The translations under genes were made by a program, and so were the position numbers. Shown here one piece after another: positions 46,462 through 57,399 of a DNA stretch of 64,000 nt (positions are counted from its first letter, which is position 1; every line of letters begins with the position of its first letter). The notes beneath the pieces are model-generated. The model did not search any database, was not told the DNA's origin, and worked only from the letters and a program-made list of their open reading frames with translations. The stretch is taken from NCBI RefSeq assembly GCF_902167145.1, contig NC_050096.1, positions 181,695,825 to 181,759,824 of the forward strand, written 5' to 3'. Origin of the DNA: Zea mays. Its lineage: Eukaryota; Streptophyta; Magnoliopsida; Poales; Poaceae.

Positions 46462-49400
46462 TGTAATACCCACTTTGTAATAAGAGTATGAAAAGAGAGA
46501 AATTATATTCCTTTATATACATGTGTGTCATCTAAATCCATCATTTCATGTGAACACCTCACTTTCACAAATAAATAATCAAATAAAGAACACTCAAATA
46601 AATCATGCATCATGCTGGGATTTTCTTTTGTGTGCATATTGTGACAAAATAAAATAAAAATGTGACAAGAAATATATTAAAGTCCATAGTGGAATTTAAA
46701 ATCTAAAAGGAATTCTAGAAATGTGGAGAAGAGAAAGAGATAAAGGATAGGAATAAGTAAATAATATATGTAAATAAATACCTCCAGAATTAATATCTCT
46801 AAATGTTGCAAGTATAAATTGTAATAAATGGTCACAAGAGTTTGAATTAAATTTGAATACAACTTGAATTTGAAAAGAGAGAGAGAAAAGAAAATAAAAA
46901 GAAAAAAAAAGACAAACCTAGCCTGGGCCGAATCTGCCCCTAGCGGCCCAATTCCCCCTACTCCCGCGCAGCTCACGCTCCCTCCGTCGCTCGCTTACAG
47001 GTGGGCCCAGCCCGTCAGCTCCTCGCTACGCGCACTGGCCGACTGACAGCTCGGACCCGCTGCTCAGCCCCTCTAAAACCGAGCGTCAGCTATCGGGCTC
47101 CTCTCTCCCACCGAACCTCACGCGGGCACCGTCTATGACGCGTGGGGCCCCACTGCAGGTGTCTTCCCCAACTAGCCACGGATCTCGCGCGCGGAAGCTC
47201 TGGAATTTGACCGGATCCGCTTGCTTCGGCCTCGGCTGTTAGGTCCTCGACTCCGGGGACTCGGGGGGATAAAAGCTGGGGCGCCGCGACCTATTCTTCA
47301 TTCCCAACCACCCCAAGTCGAACCTCGCGCCGTCGTAGCACCGAGAGGAGAGGAGCGGCGCCGCCGAGAGTGAACAGGCAAATTGGCCACCCCGTGCCTT
47401 CGAAAACCAGCCTAGGTGAACCACCCGACATCGCGGTGTGCGCTGGGGCCTTGGCGATCGGGGAATTGATTCCAGTGCCACTGGAATTGCTCGTCGGACT
47501 TGGCGGTCGACCACCGTACCGCTTCACTCGTCGACCGCGGGTGTCTGCGCTCCAATCTCCGGTAATAACCCCTCTACAACGTTCGCCATCCTCTCGGCTG
47601 CGTGGTGCACCATTTAATTTAAAGAATAGCACGCTTGCGCGTCGGGCTGGCTACTCCGGCGAGGCCCCGCCGTGCGGGTCGCGCGCTCCGCCGCAGCCTG
47701 GCGGCCGGGTGTTGAAGACGAGTTCATAACCGTTGATTTCGGTGGCAACGGACACGATTAGACCTGGGTAACGATTCGCGTTAGGGTAATCCGAGCCGTA
47801 GAGTTCTGATCGGACGATCCTTGATGCGCTCACGTCTTTAAAATCATGACCGTCCGATCCAATCGTGCGGCTAGGATTAGAAGCGGGGTACCGCTTCGGT
47901 GCATTAAATCCACACCGTTCGGATCTAATCCAACGGCCAGAACGACTCGATACCCCTTCGCGGGTCAGTTTTATTAATGAGTCCCTCACCTTTTAGCGAA
48001 TCAACCCGCCATCCTCTGGCACTATGCGCTGGGTCTCTGGATTCTTACCCCGTAGCCCCTGGCATTTCCATTAATTGAGGCCCAGTCCAGAGCATAATAA
48101 AACCAGAATAAATGATTATTAAATAGATTTTTAATAGAAAAATAATTGCTAGAACTTCAATAATTCATAGAAAATTCATACTAACTCCAAATTAATCCAT
48201 TCCACTTTCTAAATTTTTATAATTTTATTGTCTATCACTTAGAGCCACTGTTTTATCATGACAACAGTAGGAAAATTAATCTCACACTTAATCTTATTTA
48301 AAACACATAAAACCTTTAAAAAGGCATAACTTGAAATCTATAACTCAGAAAATTATGATTCCAGTTCCTAGGTTTTTATTTTAATATGTAGAATATCTCT
48401 GTGTATTTTGTTTACATGCTTGGTGTAATGTTAATTTTCCCTATATCCTGTGCTTGTTTGTATTGTGGCGAGTAGAAGAGCCCGTTGCTGAGGATCCTGG
48501 TGAGCAGCAGATTGAAGTAGCTGAGCAGGAGCTCATTGAAGGCAAGTTGTGCCCTTGACCACTTTTTACCCAATAATGTTCTTTAATATCACTTATCCAT
48601 GCATAGGTTAATTTTGATGGGACCCAATAGGTTACCCTAGATTGTTTATCTCATTACCTTGTTCACCCCTGAATCACTGGGGTAGTTTGCTATTGCTTTA
48701 CATGGTTTTGGGATAATCATTTATTACCTCTATGTTCCAGTTATTTTTGTTATTCTATTTATGTTCATGTTGAGATCATTAATGTTAATTGGAACATAGA
48801 GCTTAACTTGAGAACCACGTGCCACCACAAGGGTTTAATGGGACGCCCTTGGCTGACTAATTAGGAAATCTAGTGGAAGACTACCTTACCCGAAAGGGGC
48901 AAGGGCAGTAGGGGAGAGGTCAGTGCGGGGAGGTCCCTGGTTGATTTTGCTGCGATGGCGGTCAGCCAGGAACCCTGTACTGGATCTTCACATAAACTGT
49001 AGCGGGTTTTCGGAAGCTAGTGGAACTTTGTAAAGGCCTCGTAGTGTTGCCCTGCCGCGCTTCCTAGGTAGAGGTGTATGGGATTCATGACCCCTTGGCA
49101 GATGGGTAACATGACTTGTGGGTAAAGGGTACAACCTCTGCAGAGTGTAAAACTGGTATACTAGCCGAGCTCACGGTCATGAGCAGCTCAGGACTCTCTG
49201 ATGTTTAAATTATGGAACTTAAATTCAATTTTGTCATTTGCATTGCATGGGTTTATTATTAATTTTGTTCTATTACTTTACTTATGGTTTGGTATTTACT
49301 TACACTTAGTAACTGCTAATAAAATTTTGACCAACTACTTAAAAGCAATGCTCAGCTTTACCCCCTATCATTGATCAGCCTTACACTTCACATGAGCTCC

Positions 49401-49759
49401 CACCTTTGGTGAGTTCGTGTCACATTATTCCCCACAACTTGTTGAGCGATGATCATGTGTGAGCTCACCCTTGCTGTCTCACACCCCCCCACAGGAGATG
49501 ATCAGGTGGTTCAGGAGGAGCCGCCTAACACTGAGGAGTTCGATCTGATCTAGGTGGCGTGTCTCGGTCGACATTGGCGCCGGCGATCCTTAGTTCGCTT
49601 TATCTTTATTATTTTATTTTGTAATAAGACTTCCGCTATGTAATAAGTACTCTGATGTTTTATGACATTTATCTCTATACACTCTGTTATTATATATGTT
49701 GTCTTCTTGGCGCATGTATGAGATGCACCCGGTTTTGTTCCTTAAAGCCGGGTGTGACA
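46462..49759 (+). repeat. 3' LTR of element B, with second copy of the mini-gene (exons 48476-48541 and 49495-49553)
   Basis: This LTR is almost identical to the 5' copy. Both exons are unchanged. The C tract before the acceptor is two bases shorter, giving a 953-bp intron. Confidence 0.95.
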
Positions 49760-49891
49760 CGACTTGTGTGAAGAGGATTCCTTTTCCTTCCCCTTCCCTT
49801 TGTTGTAGGACTCTCCCGATGGAGCCTTCCCGTGGCTTGTAGTGGGCTTCTCCCCGGTCCCCATCTCTTTCTTGGCGTGATCTCCCGACAT
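49760..49891 (-). pseudogene. Start of the Sirevirus gag (element D), cut off by element B
   Basis: ATG at 49891-49889 begins MSGDHAKKEMGTGEKP and gives 44 codons rich in Lys, Ser and Gly up to the insertion point. Reading resumes in the same frame at 38056 (RRSGDKKKK) once one copy of the CGACT duplication is discounted. The gene was therefore whole in this region until element B inserted. Confidence 0.85.
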
Positions 49892-49924
49892 CACTTCGAG
49901 CGGTTAGGCTCTAATGAAGCACCG

Positions 49925-49937
49925 GGCTCCGATACCA
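49925..49937 (-). other. Primer binding site, element D
   Basis: On the minus strand TGGTATCGGAGCC lies two bases after the 5' LTR. It fits the initiator Met-tRNA-type site. Confidence 0.8.
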
Positions 49938-49939
49938 AT

Positions 49940-51185
49940 TGAAAGTCGCCTAGGGGGGGGGTGAATAGGGCGAATCTGAAATTTAACAACTTAAGCACAA
50001 CTACAAGCCGGGTTAGCGTTAGAAATAATTTCGAGTCCGAGAGAGGGCGCAAAAACAAATCGTAAGCGAATAAGAAGTGAGACACAAGGATTTGTTTTAC
50101 CAAGGTTCGGTTCTCGCAAACCTACTCCCCGTTGAGGTGGTCACAAAGACCGGGTCTCTTTCAACCCTTTCCCTCTCTCAAACGGTCCCTCGGACCGAGT
50201 GAGCTTCTCTTCTCAATCAAACGGGAACCAAACTTTCCCGCAAGGACCACCACATAATTGGTGTCTCTTGCCTTGGTTACAATTGAGTTTTGATCACAAG
50301 AAAGAATGAGAAAGAAAAGAAGCAATCCAAGCGCAAGAGCTCAAATGAACACAACAAATCACTCTCTCTAATCACTAAAGCTTTGTGTGGAGTTGGGAGA
50401 GGATTTGATCACTTTGGTGTGTCTTGTATTGAATGCTAGCTCTTGTAAGGTGTAGAAGAGTGAAAACTTGGATGACTTGAATGTGGGGGTGGTTGGGGTA
50501 TTTATAGCCCCAACCACCAAACTTGACCGTTGGTGGAGGCTGCTGTCGACGGGCGCACCGGACAGTCCGGTGCGCCACCAGACACTGTCCGGTGCGCCAG
50601 CCACGTCACCTGGCCGTTGGGTTCCGACCGTTGGAGCTCTGACTTGTGGGCCCGCCTGGCTGTCCAGTGGTGCACCGGACAGGCCCTGTAGGCTGTCCGG
50701 TGTGCCACCCGCGCGTGCAGGCGCGCATTTAATGCGTTGCAGTCGACCGTTGCGCGCGAAGTAGCCGTTGCTCCGCTGGCACACCGGACAGTCCGGTGTG
50801 CACCGGGCACTGTCCGGTGTGCACCGGACACTATCCGGTGACTCATCGGACAGTCCGATGAATTATAGCGGAGCGCCCTTGGAAATTCCTGAAGGTAGCG
50901 AGTTTGGCTTCGAGTGCCCCGGTGCACCGGACACTGTCCGGTGGTGCACCGAACACTGTCCGGTGGCACACCGGATAGTCCAGTGCGCCAGACCAGGGTG
51001 CCTTCCAGGTTGTCTTTTGCTCTCTTGTTAGGACCCTTTTCTTGGTCTTTTTATTGGCTTATTGTGAACCTTTGACACCTGTAGAACTTATAAACTAGAG
51101 CAAACTAGTTAGTCCAATTATTTGTGTTGGGCAATTCAACCTCCAAAATCAATTAGGAAATAGGTGTAAGCCTAATTCCCTTTCA
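49940..51185 (-). repeat. 5' LTR of element D
   Basis: This 1246-bp LTR contains many CACCGGAC/GTCCGGTG palindromes (50556-50600, 50670-50705, 50778-50850, 50920-50985), more than the 3' LTR. They lie in the upstream half in the orientation of transcription. Confidence 0.92.
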
Positions 51186-51190
51186 ATTAT

Positions 51191-51990
51191 GTAGACCTAC
51201 CTGATTCTTATGCACTACTTTCAGAGCAGATCTGTTCAAGATTTTGGTGTCACGGAGGCATGATAATATCATACATAGCTTTGAGAGGAGTCTCCAGTGA
51301 CTTACCCAAGACATTCCTGTTATACATATATGAGTCATGTTCTTGACTATACAAATGTTCTAAAATAAGGGTAGTTTTGTGTACCAGCAGCGAGTAAAAT
51401 GGAGAGGTGAAGATGCTCTATAAGCAGATGATTACAACAAATCAGAATAATGTCTAAGTTGCTCGGATGTCTTCTTACCTTGTTTTGCATTGCACCCCAT
51501 GTATATGATTATCAATGAAGTTAGTGATGGAACATTTGGAAGTCTGCTCATTATGCATTTCTTCTATCTAGAAAAACACTCAAGGGATCATTGTTTAGAG
51601 GATGGAGACCTAAATCTGACTAGCCTTCATTGGTGGATAAATATGCAGAAAAAATATTTATGTTTTTGAGAAACAAATGTTTGAAAATAAATTAAGATTT
51701 ACAATAGTAATATATCCGCACTTTTTGTGTTATGTGAGGTGGAGTCAAGTGGAAAGATGATCTTAAATATACATGTTGACATCTTGTATGGTGATTATGT
51801 AGTAAAATTGATGGCAAGAAAACTACTGGTTACTATGACTAACAAAAAATAAAACGTTCTTTTTTAAAAACTTGGGTATACTGTATACTTTTATTTTGAT
51901 ACTATGACACTTCTGTCATGTTATATGTTTTCTAAAGAATGCTTCATTGAAGCAGAACAGTCATGCTCATTATATTTTAGTTATGCATCA
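51191..51990. other. Host DNA to the right of element D; no gene assigned
   Basis: A mostly A/T-rich stretch. The first 150 bp have one open frame of about 50 codons (51188-51345) that I do not recognise. Confidence 0.35.
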
Positions 51991-52031
51991 GTATTTGCAG
52001 TTTGCACTTGCTAGGTTGATCCTTGATTTTA

Positions 52032-52660
52032 ATGGAATTCAAATGTTGGACGGATATGTACTTCATAAGAGGCGATCCTGAGGGCCCAATTGAATGGATC
52101 AGCAGCGAATCCGAAGCTTTTGAGGAAGTTTTGAGTGGCCGTGGGGATGTCTGCGCCTTCTGTGGAGCGAGGGGAGTTACAGCTATTTTGGAGAAAGCAA
52201 GGTGCGAACATGTTAAAACTTTGGCCCAAGCCGAAGCTGCTTTCTCGATTGATGATACGAAGGATCCCTCGGCCGAGGCAAGCTTAATAGGCGGAAAATT
52301 TTTCACTGACATTTGGGAGAATGGCCGTCGAGGGATGGCTCACGAAATAATAAAGAAAAGTGAAAAAGATACGACACTAGAGAAGCGACAAAAACAGCTG
52401 AAAAGGCTGCGGAGCTTGAGAGACGAATAGGTATTACTTAACGATTTTTACTTTTGATGTTTACTTTTGCGGCTTCGAAATAATTTACGTTTTCTACCGC
52501 AGCTGAACTATCTCCTCCCCCAGAGCCCTTCGAGCCACTGGCCGAAGCAGAGGCAAAAGAATCATCAGAAATTATTAGCATGGTTGAAACCATTATGGAC
52601 GAAGTCGTTACTCAACTGCTGACCGAAGCTGCAGACAAAGTTTTGAAAGAAGAAGAATAG
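52032..52660 (+). pseudogene. Antisense accessory ORF of element E (exons 52032-52430 and 52503-52660)
   Basis: Exon 1 starts at ATG 52032 and reads WISSESEAFEEVLSGRGD, CAFCGARG and EASLIGGKFFTDIW, then a Lys/Glu helix. A GT donor follows at 52434. A TTTCTACCGCAG acceptor at 52491-52502 leads to exon 2, an acidic tail (PPPEPFEPLAEAEAKESSE...) ending TAG 52658-52660. The TAG just before the donor (52428-52430) is in frame and probably a defect. I remember similar unnamed proteins from grass Gypsy elements. The function is unknown. Confidence 0.55.
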
Positions 52661-52859
52661 ATATTGTAAAAATATTGCCAGAATATTAATGTAACATTTG
52701 CTGGACTATGCTTGTAATATTTGGTACTCATGAGTTCTTAATGTAATGTGTAAATGGCTTTGTAATCCATTTCTTTGCGATGCATGAAATTTTTATTGTA
52801 CATACCGTTTTTGAGCCTTCGGCAAAAAAACACCTCCCTTCTTTTCATGCTTTGTAAAG

Positions 52860-53560
52860 AAGAGTTTTTATGCTTCGTGAAAAATCCTCCAATCGTCGCA
52901 GAAACATTAATGCTTCATCAGTAATAGACTTTCTTCCTTGATATCATAGTGCTTTATAAGAAATGCTCCAAGCGTCGCCATAACACTGATACTTCGTCAA
53001 TAATAGACTTTTTCCTCCACTTCAGAGCTGATAAAGCTGTATCTCTTCAAAACTTATTTTGTGCCTTAGCACAATTTCACTTTTTTGAAGCATTCTCAGA
53101 AGGTCAACATTATATCCCCTTCTTGTGCCATTGATGCAATATGATGTATGATGTTATGTTATGCGAAATGATGTGATGACGTTATGCTATGCGAAAATGA
53201 TACTTTGTGCCAAAGACACACACTCACATCCCCATATTGGAATACACAATCTCTTTGTCGTTTATTTTTCGGCTTCACCGTTTATTTTTTGGTGTATCAG
53301 CGCTGACTTTTCGCTGTAAGTTCTGCATTCCCTTAGGAACGTGTTTTGAACTTCTTTGCCTTCTATTTCGGCGGTATTCGCGTTGACTTTTCGCACTTCG
53401 CCTTATATTTCAGCGGTATTTGGCTCTGCATTCCCTTTGGAACGACTTTTGAGCAGAAAACTTACACTGCGCTCCCTTAGGAACGACTTTTTGTAGCTTC
53501 GGCAAACTTACGCTGCGTTCCGTAGAACGACTTTTTGTGCTTCGGCGACTTTTTGGACTC
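52860..53560. repeat. Degenerate short repeats, non-coding part of element E
   Basis: A unit of about 75 bp occurs at about 52884-52937 and 52961-53014 (CGTCGC...AATAGACTTT). Further right, CCCTTAGGAACGACTTTT-like words recur four times (53335-53550), mixed with CTTCGGC. No coding content. Confidence 0.6.
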
Positions 53561-53716
53561 CGTAAGTCTGTGGAGAAGATATATTTTCACTATGGCAAAA
53601 ACAAAGTTATTACAAGGAATTGAAAACGACAAGAAAACTAGGTTTTCAATAATTGTTCCTTAGTAAGAAAGAAAATGACAATGAATGTAAAAATTGATTC
53701 AGGGGTAGGATATCTC

Positions 53717-55242
53717 TTAGTAGATATGCTTCGACTCTGACACAGTACTATTGACTGTGCGAGCTTTAGACTCCTCCCTGAAGTCTCTCTGCTGATGGGT
53801 CTGTTGACTCCCTTCTGGCTGTTGGCCGCGTGAATATGCAGGTTGTAATGGTGGCGGAGGTGGAGGTTGTGGCCAGGATGCCTGTGGCTGACTAGCCGAA
53901 GCAACAGACGCTGCAGGATGGTTACCCACATACTCTGGTATGTAGGGTGAGTGATATGAAGCAGTATGCATGACCTGCTTCGGCTGGTTCTGCTGAGCTG
54001 CAGCTTCTGCTATTTCCTTCTGTTTCTGAATGGTGACATGGCACATCCTTGTAGTATGGCCCTTGTCCTCACCACAGAATAAGCAATAAATTTTCCTGGG
54101 TTGATCCCAAACCTTCCTCCAAAGCCCCTGGCGCCTCTGCCCCTTGGAGCTGGCGGCCGAAGATAGCTTTGTTGCTGCCCCGAAGCTTGCGAGGAATATT
54201 GTGGCCTCTGTTGCTGACTTCCTCTGTCGTCATTCTGGGTGGAGTGGATTTATCTGACGTGCCTTGGATGGATTCTCCCTCCAAAGCCCCTGGTCATCTC
54301 AGAGAACCTGTAGGCTTCCTCCCTTCTTTGATGAAGTCATTATCAACGCGGATGTATTCATACATCTTTTGAAGCAGCTTCTCCAAAGTCTGTGGATGCT
54401 TTCTAGCAAAATACTGGGCAGTAGGTCCTGGACGAAGCCCCTTGATCATGGCCTCAATGACAATTTCATTGGGCACTTTAGGTGCTTGTGCTCTTAGACG
54501 CAAGAACCTTCGGACGTATGCCTAGAGATACTCCTCGTGATCTTGCGTGCATTGAAACAGAGCCTGAGCTGTGACTGGTTTCATCTGGAAGCCCTGGAAG
54601 CTTGTCACCAGCATGTCTTTGAGCTTCTGTCATGAAGTGATAGTTCTTGGCCGAAGAGAAGAATACCATGTCTGGGCCACATTCTTAACTGCCATGATGA
54701 AAGATTTGCCCATGACAGTTTCATTGCCTCCATATGAAGATATGGTTGCTTCATAACTCATCAAAAAAATACTTCGGGTCTGAATGCACATCATACATTG
54801 GAAGTTGAGGTGGCTTGTATGATGGGGGCCATGGGATGGTCTGCAGTTCTGCTGCCAGGGGAGAAGCATCATCAAAAGTAAAGTTATCATAATTAAAATC
54901 ATCATACCATCCATCGTCGTTGAACAAGCCCTCTTGATGAAGCTCCCTGTGCTGGGGCCTTCGGTCTTGCTCGTCTTAAGCAAGGTGACGTACTTCTTCA
55001 GTGGCTTCGTCAATCTGCCTTTGTAGGTCAGCTAGTCGAGCCATCTTCTCCTTCTTCTTTTGCACTTGCTGATGAAGCATCTCCATATTTCTGATTTCTT
55101 GGTCCAACTCGTCCTCTTGGGGTGTTGGACTCGTGGCCTTCCTCTTCTGGCTTCGGGCCTCTCGAAGAGAAAGGATCTCTTGATTTGGGTCCAGCGGCTG
55201 CAGAGCGGCAGCCCCTGTCGCTGAAGCTTTCTTCGGTGGCAT
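53717..55242 (-). pseudogene. gag of element E, multiply broken
   Basis: ATG at 55242 begins MPPKKASATG, followed by a Glu/Lys/Gln coiled coil (IRNMEMLHQQVQKKKEKMARL). Further pieces in shifted frames include RLRAQAPKVPNEIVIEAMI (about 54500-54445) with KGLRPG, QYFARKHPQTLEKLL and IRVDNDFIKEG, which are typical of the Retrotrans_gag region. A zinc-finger-like CLFCGEDKGHTTRMCH lies near 54080-54040. A Pro/Gln-rich tail ends at 53717. Stops and frameshifts are numerous. Confidence 0.65.
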
Positions 55243-55285
55243 GACGAAGGTCAATGCTTGCCGAAGGTGGTCGAAAAGGATTCAC

Positions 55286-55300
55286 CCATGGTGGGCGCCA
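55286..55300 (-). other. Primer binding site, element E
   Basis: On the minus strand TGGCGCCCACCATGG follows the LTR by one base and resembles the TGGCGCCCACCGTGGGG site I recall from grass Tat elements. Confidence 0.6.
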
Positions 55301-55301
55301 A

Positions 55302-55899
55302 TGTTGGGGACTTGTTCTCAAATGCTTTTCGGATATAATGATTTTCGGATGAAGGTTATGAAGGACATACCTTCATCAACGTAACATTTAATAATGAAGA
55401 GAGAATCATATGAAATATAAAAGATAACATGGACAATTATTTATTATTATCAAATCATTTCTATTTTATTATTATGGAAAAATAGAAATGATAACAAGTT
55501 ACAAATGTACCTTCGGCTCGAAAGAAGGTAAGAGTACAAGCGTGACACAAAAGCAAATGCCAAGTCAGCGTGAATAGTACATGAGCATGTTCATCTATTT
55601 ATAGGCACGGGACGCAGCCCATGTAAAATTACACCCATGCCCTTTACATTTGCTAATGACTCTATAGTAATCCATCGAGGTCTAAATAGCCTTTTCCTTT
55701 TTAAGTCGGTTTCCTTTTCTGCTGTCATGCCGAAGCTCCCCTGCGCATAGCTTCGGCTCTGCGCCAACCTTCATATTCTTTGTGCTTCTTCACACTGTGA
55801 TTCTGATCCGAGTCCGAAAGTACCTGTTCATGTATTATACTCCAGAAACATTGTTAAATCATGTTTTTGAGGACATTCGGAAGACGAAGGCCACCAACA
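55302..55899 (-). repeat. 5' LTR of element E
   Basis: The ends are TGTTGG...CCAACA. The LTR is A/T-rich with CTTCGG words. No partner LTR was found to the left, so no duplication could be checked (right flank GTTAC). Confidence 0.65.
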
Positions 55900-56177
55900 G
55901 TTACCATGAATCAACTTTATGTCAGAAGGTGACTATATCATCTCTGATAATTGGAATTTGAGTTGTGAGAAGCTTCGGTGATAGGTTTTTGATATATTTC
56001 TGGTTTGCCACTTTGTTTGCTTGTTTTTTTGCATGTTTTGAACTTGTTTTATTATTGTTAGGTGAAGCTTCAATTGATGAGATATTCTTGTCAGTATGCT
56101 CTTTTTGTGCACCTTATTTTTAATCTCTGGCGGAGGAGACCTTCACCTAAAAAACAAAGAGATATATGTTGAAACAG

Positions 56178-56295
56178 TTCTTTTTAAAAGCTTTCAACGT
56201 GATCCGGGTGTCGGAGATTCAGAAGGTCTTGGACATCGCCGGCGAGCGTAGCCTCATCGACACCATCTTCTTCTGCTACCTCGGTGCAATGCAAG
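56178..56295 (+). pseudogene. Exon-like fragment of an unrecognised gene
   Basis: A G/C-rich 118-nt island in A/T-rich DNA lies between an AACAG acceptor and an AAG|GTATGC donor. It is open in one frame (FNVIRVSEIQKVLDIAGERS, then IDTIFFCYLGAMQ). It looks like a genuine or captured exon. I cannot name the parent protein. Confidence 0.4.
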
Positions 56296-57180
56296 GTATG
56301 CTTATAGTCTGAACTCGCTTATGGTCTGAAATTTGAACTCGCTTATGTTCTGAACTCTATACCATACACAAGATGGACCGATTATGAATGAAAATTCAAA
56401 TATGTATACAAACATTTTGGTTGGGCATTTGAAAAACTTATTATGCTGTGATGTATGTATCTGGTTTTCATTTTTAACTGGTTTTCATAGAGTGAATATA
56501 GTTGCAATTTCAAGCATTCGCATCTGTGAACCAGATTATTTCCTGCTATCTCTAGTTCTTGATTTCAACTTTAAAGGATTGAACATAGAGATGATATTTT
56601 TCATCTTATATGTTGGATCGTATACTATACCCCATTAGACAATTCAGGTTAATAAGATGTTATTTTGAAAGTTTGGAATTGATATGAAAAATACTATCAT
56701 GCAGCGGGTTGATATTTTGTGTTTGTACATCCCCTGTTGGAATGTGGTCTAAGTAAAACCTTTTGGTATTTTTAAAAGCAAATACAATTCTTGTAGCTAT
56801 TGCCACTGAGCGTGAAAGAATTTTAGGTGCATTAGCATGCACAAGCTAGTCTGAACGATCATATTCATTCATGAGATGATTTTTTATTAGCAAAACCAAA
56901 AAAAACATGTAGATAAAACTATGTATAGTAGAAATCCACTTATACTCTTATTTTCACTATTCGAAGTGAAAATAATGGTCAGTTTGGCTTGCTTATTTTC
57001 TAATGAAAAAGCGCAACATATTTGCTTATTCATATATGTTCAAGCAAACAAACTGTTACACTTGTTTCTCTGCCTTTATGTTTTTTGATAAATTAAGCAG
57101 CAACAATGAAGCCTATGGGTCCCCTTCTTAAATAGCAAGGGATTGTTGGTGATTTGTTTAGTTAATTTTTTTGCATATCT

Positions 57181-57396
57181 GGACTATGTCAAATGTTTAT
57201 TATCAATGCTGGTCTGGGCTTCTGACTACTATGAAACATCGTGAAGTCCTTGATCCTAAAACTACCACCAAGATACATGTAAGTTTCCACAAAGACATAG
57301 TCTATAGAACTATTTTTTGCTTGATGATATTGCTTAGTGTCTAAGACATCATTATTATGTTTGTAGGCTCTTGGGAGCAAATATTAAAGTAAGCTA
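57181..57396 (+). pseudogene. Fragment of a Sec14-domain (CRAL-TRIO) lipid-transfer protein gene
   Basis: Exon 57181-57278 reads LCQMFIINAGLGF, then two stops, NIVKS, a 1-nt frame change and LDPKTTTKIH at its GTAAGT donor. A second exon after TTTGTAG (57367) reads ALGSKY, a stop, SKL and then diverges. INAG-GF--LWN-VKS-LDPKT--KIH-LG-KYQSKL is the core signature of plant Sec14-like phosphatidylinositol-transfer proteins. With stops, a frameshift and loss of both ends this is a dead fragment, perhaps carried by a Helitron. Confidence 0.7.
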
Positions 57397-57399
57397 GAC

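Larger units (their letters stand above)
38062..49759 (+). mobile_element. Young Tekay/Del-like chromovirus (element B) nested in the Sirevirus gag
   Basis: This is an 11.7-kb element with LTRs 38062-41361 (3300 bp) and 46462-49759 (3298 bp), TGTAATACCC...GGTGTGACA ends and a perfect duplication CGACT (38057-38061 and 49760-49764). Comparing the two LTRs by eye I found four substitutions (near 38779, 39209, 39366 and 40590 and their partners) and one 2-bp C-tract difference. It therefore inserted very recently, after D. It carries gag, protease, RT, RNase H, integrase and chromodomain in one frame with a single stop. Confidence 0.95.
30377..51185 (-). mobile_element. Sirevirus (Copia, Opie/Ji-like), element D, split by element B
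   Basis: The LTRs are at 49940-51185 (5') and 30377-31534 (3'), reading TGAAAGGG...GACTTTCA on the minus strand, with a perfect 5-bp duplication ATTAT (30372-30376 and 51186-51190). Without nested element B (38062-49759 plus its 5-bp duplication) D is about 9.1 kb, normal for maize Opie/Ji-type elements. Domain order is Copia: gag with UBN2 and coiled coils, protease, integrase, then RT and RNase H. The palindromic LTR motifs and repeated polypurine tracts are Sirevirus hallmarks. Confidence 0.9.
51990..55899 (-). mobile_element. Truncated Tat-like Gypsy remnant (element E)
   Basis: On the minus strand it has a 598-bp 5' LTR (55302-55899), a primer site and a broken gag (55242-53717). There is no pol. 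A two-exon accessory ORF lies on the opposite (plus) strand at 52032-52660. An antisense ORF between pol and the 3' LTR is described for Tat-lineage elements such as Grande, so I assign both parts to one internally deleted element. The 3' LTR is missing; the left limit is approximate. Confidence 0.6.

Noticed and set aside
51188..51345. Open frame of about 50 codons next to element D
   Set aside because: It is short, has no recognised motif, and starts inside the LTR of element D. Such a length is expected by chance.
56831..56849. Possible Helitron 3' end (GTGCAT-TAGC-ATGCAC hairpin then CTAG before T)
   Set aside because: The hairpin stem is only 6 bp and lies 3 nt from CTAG, closer than the usual spacing, and no linked 5' end can be proven.
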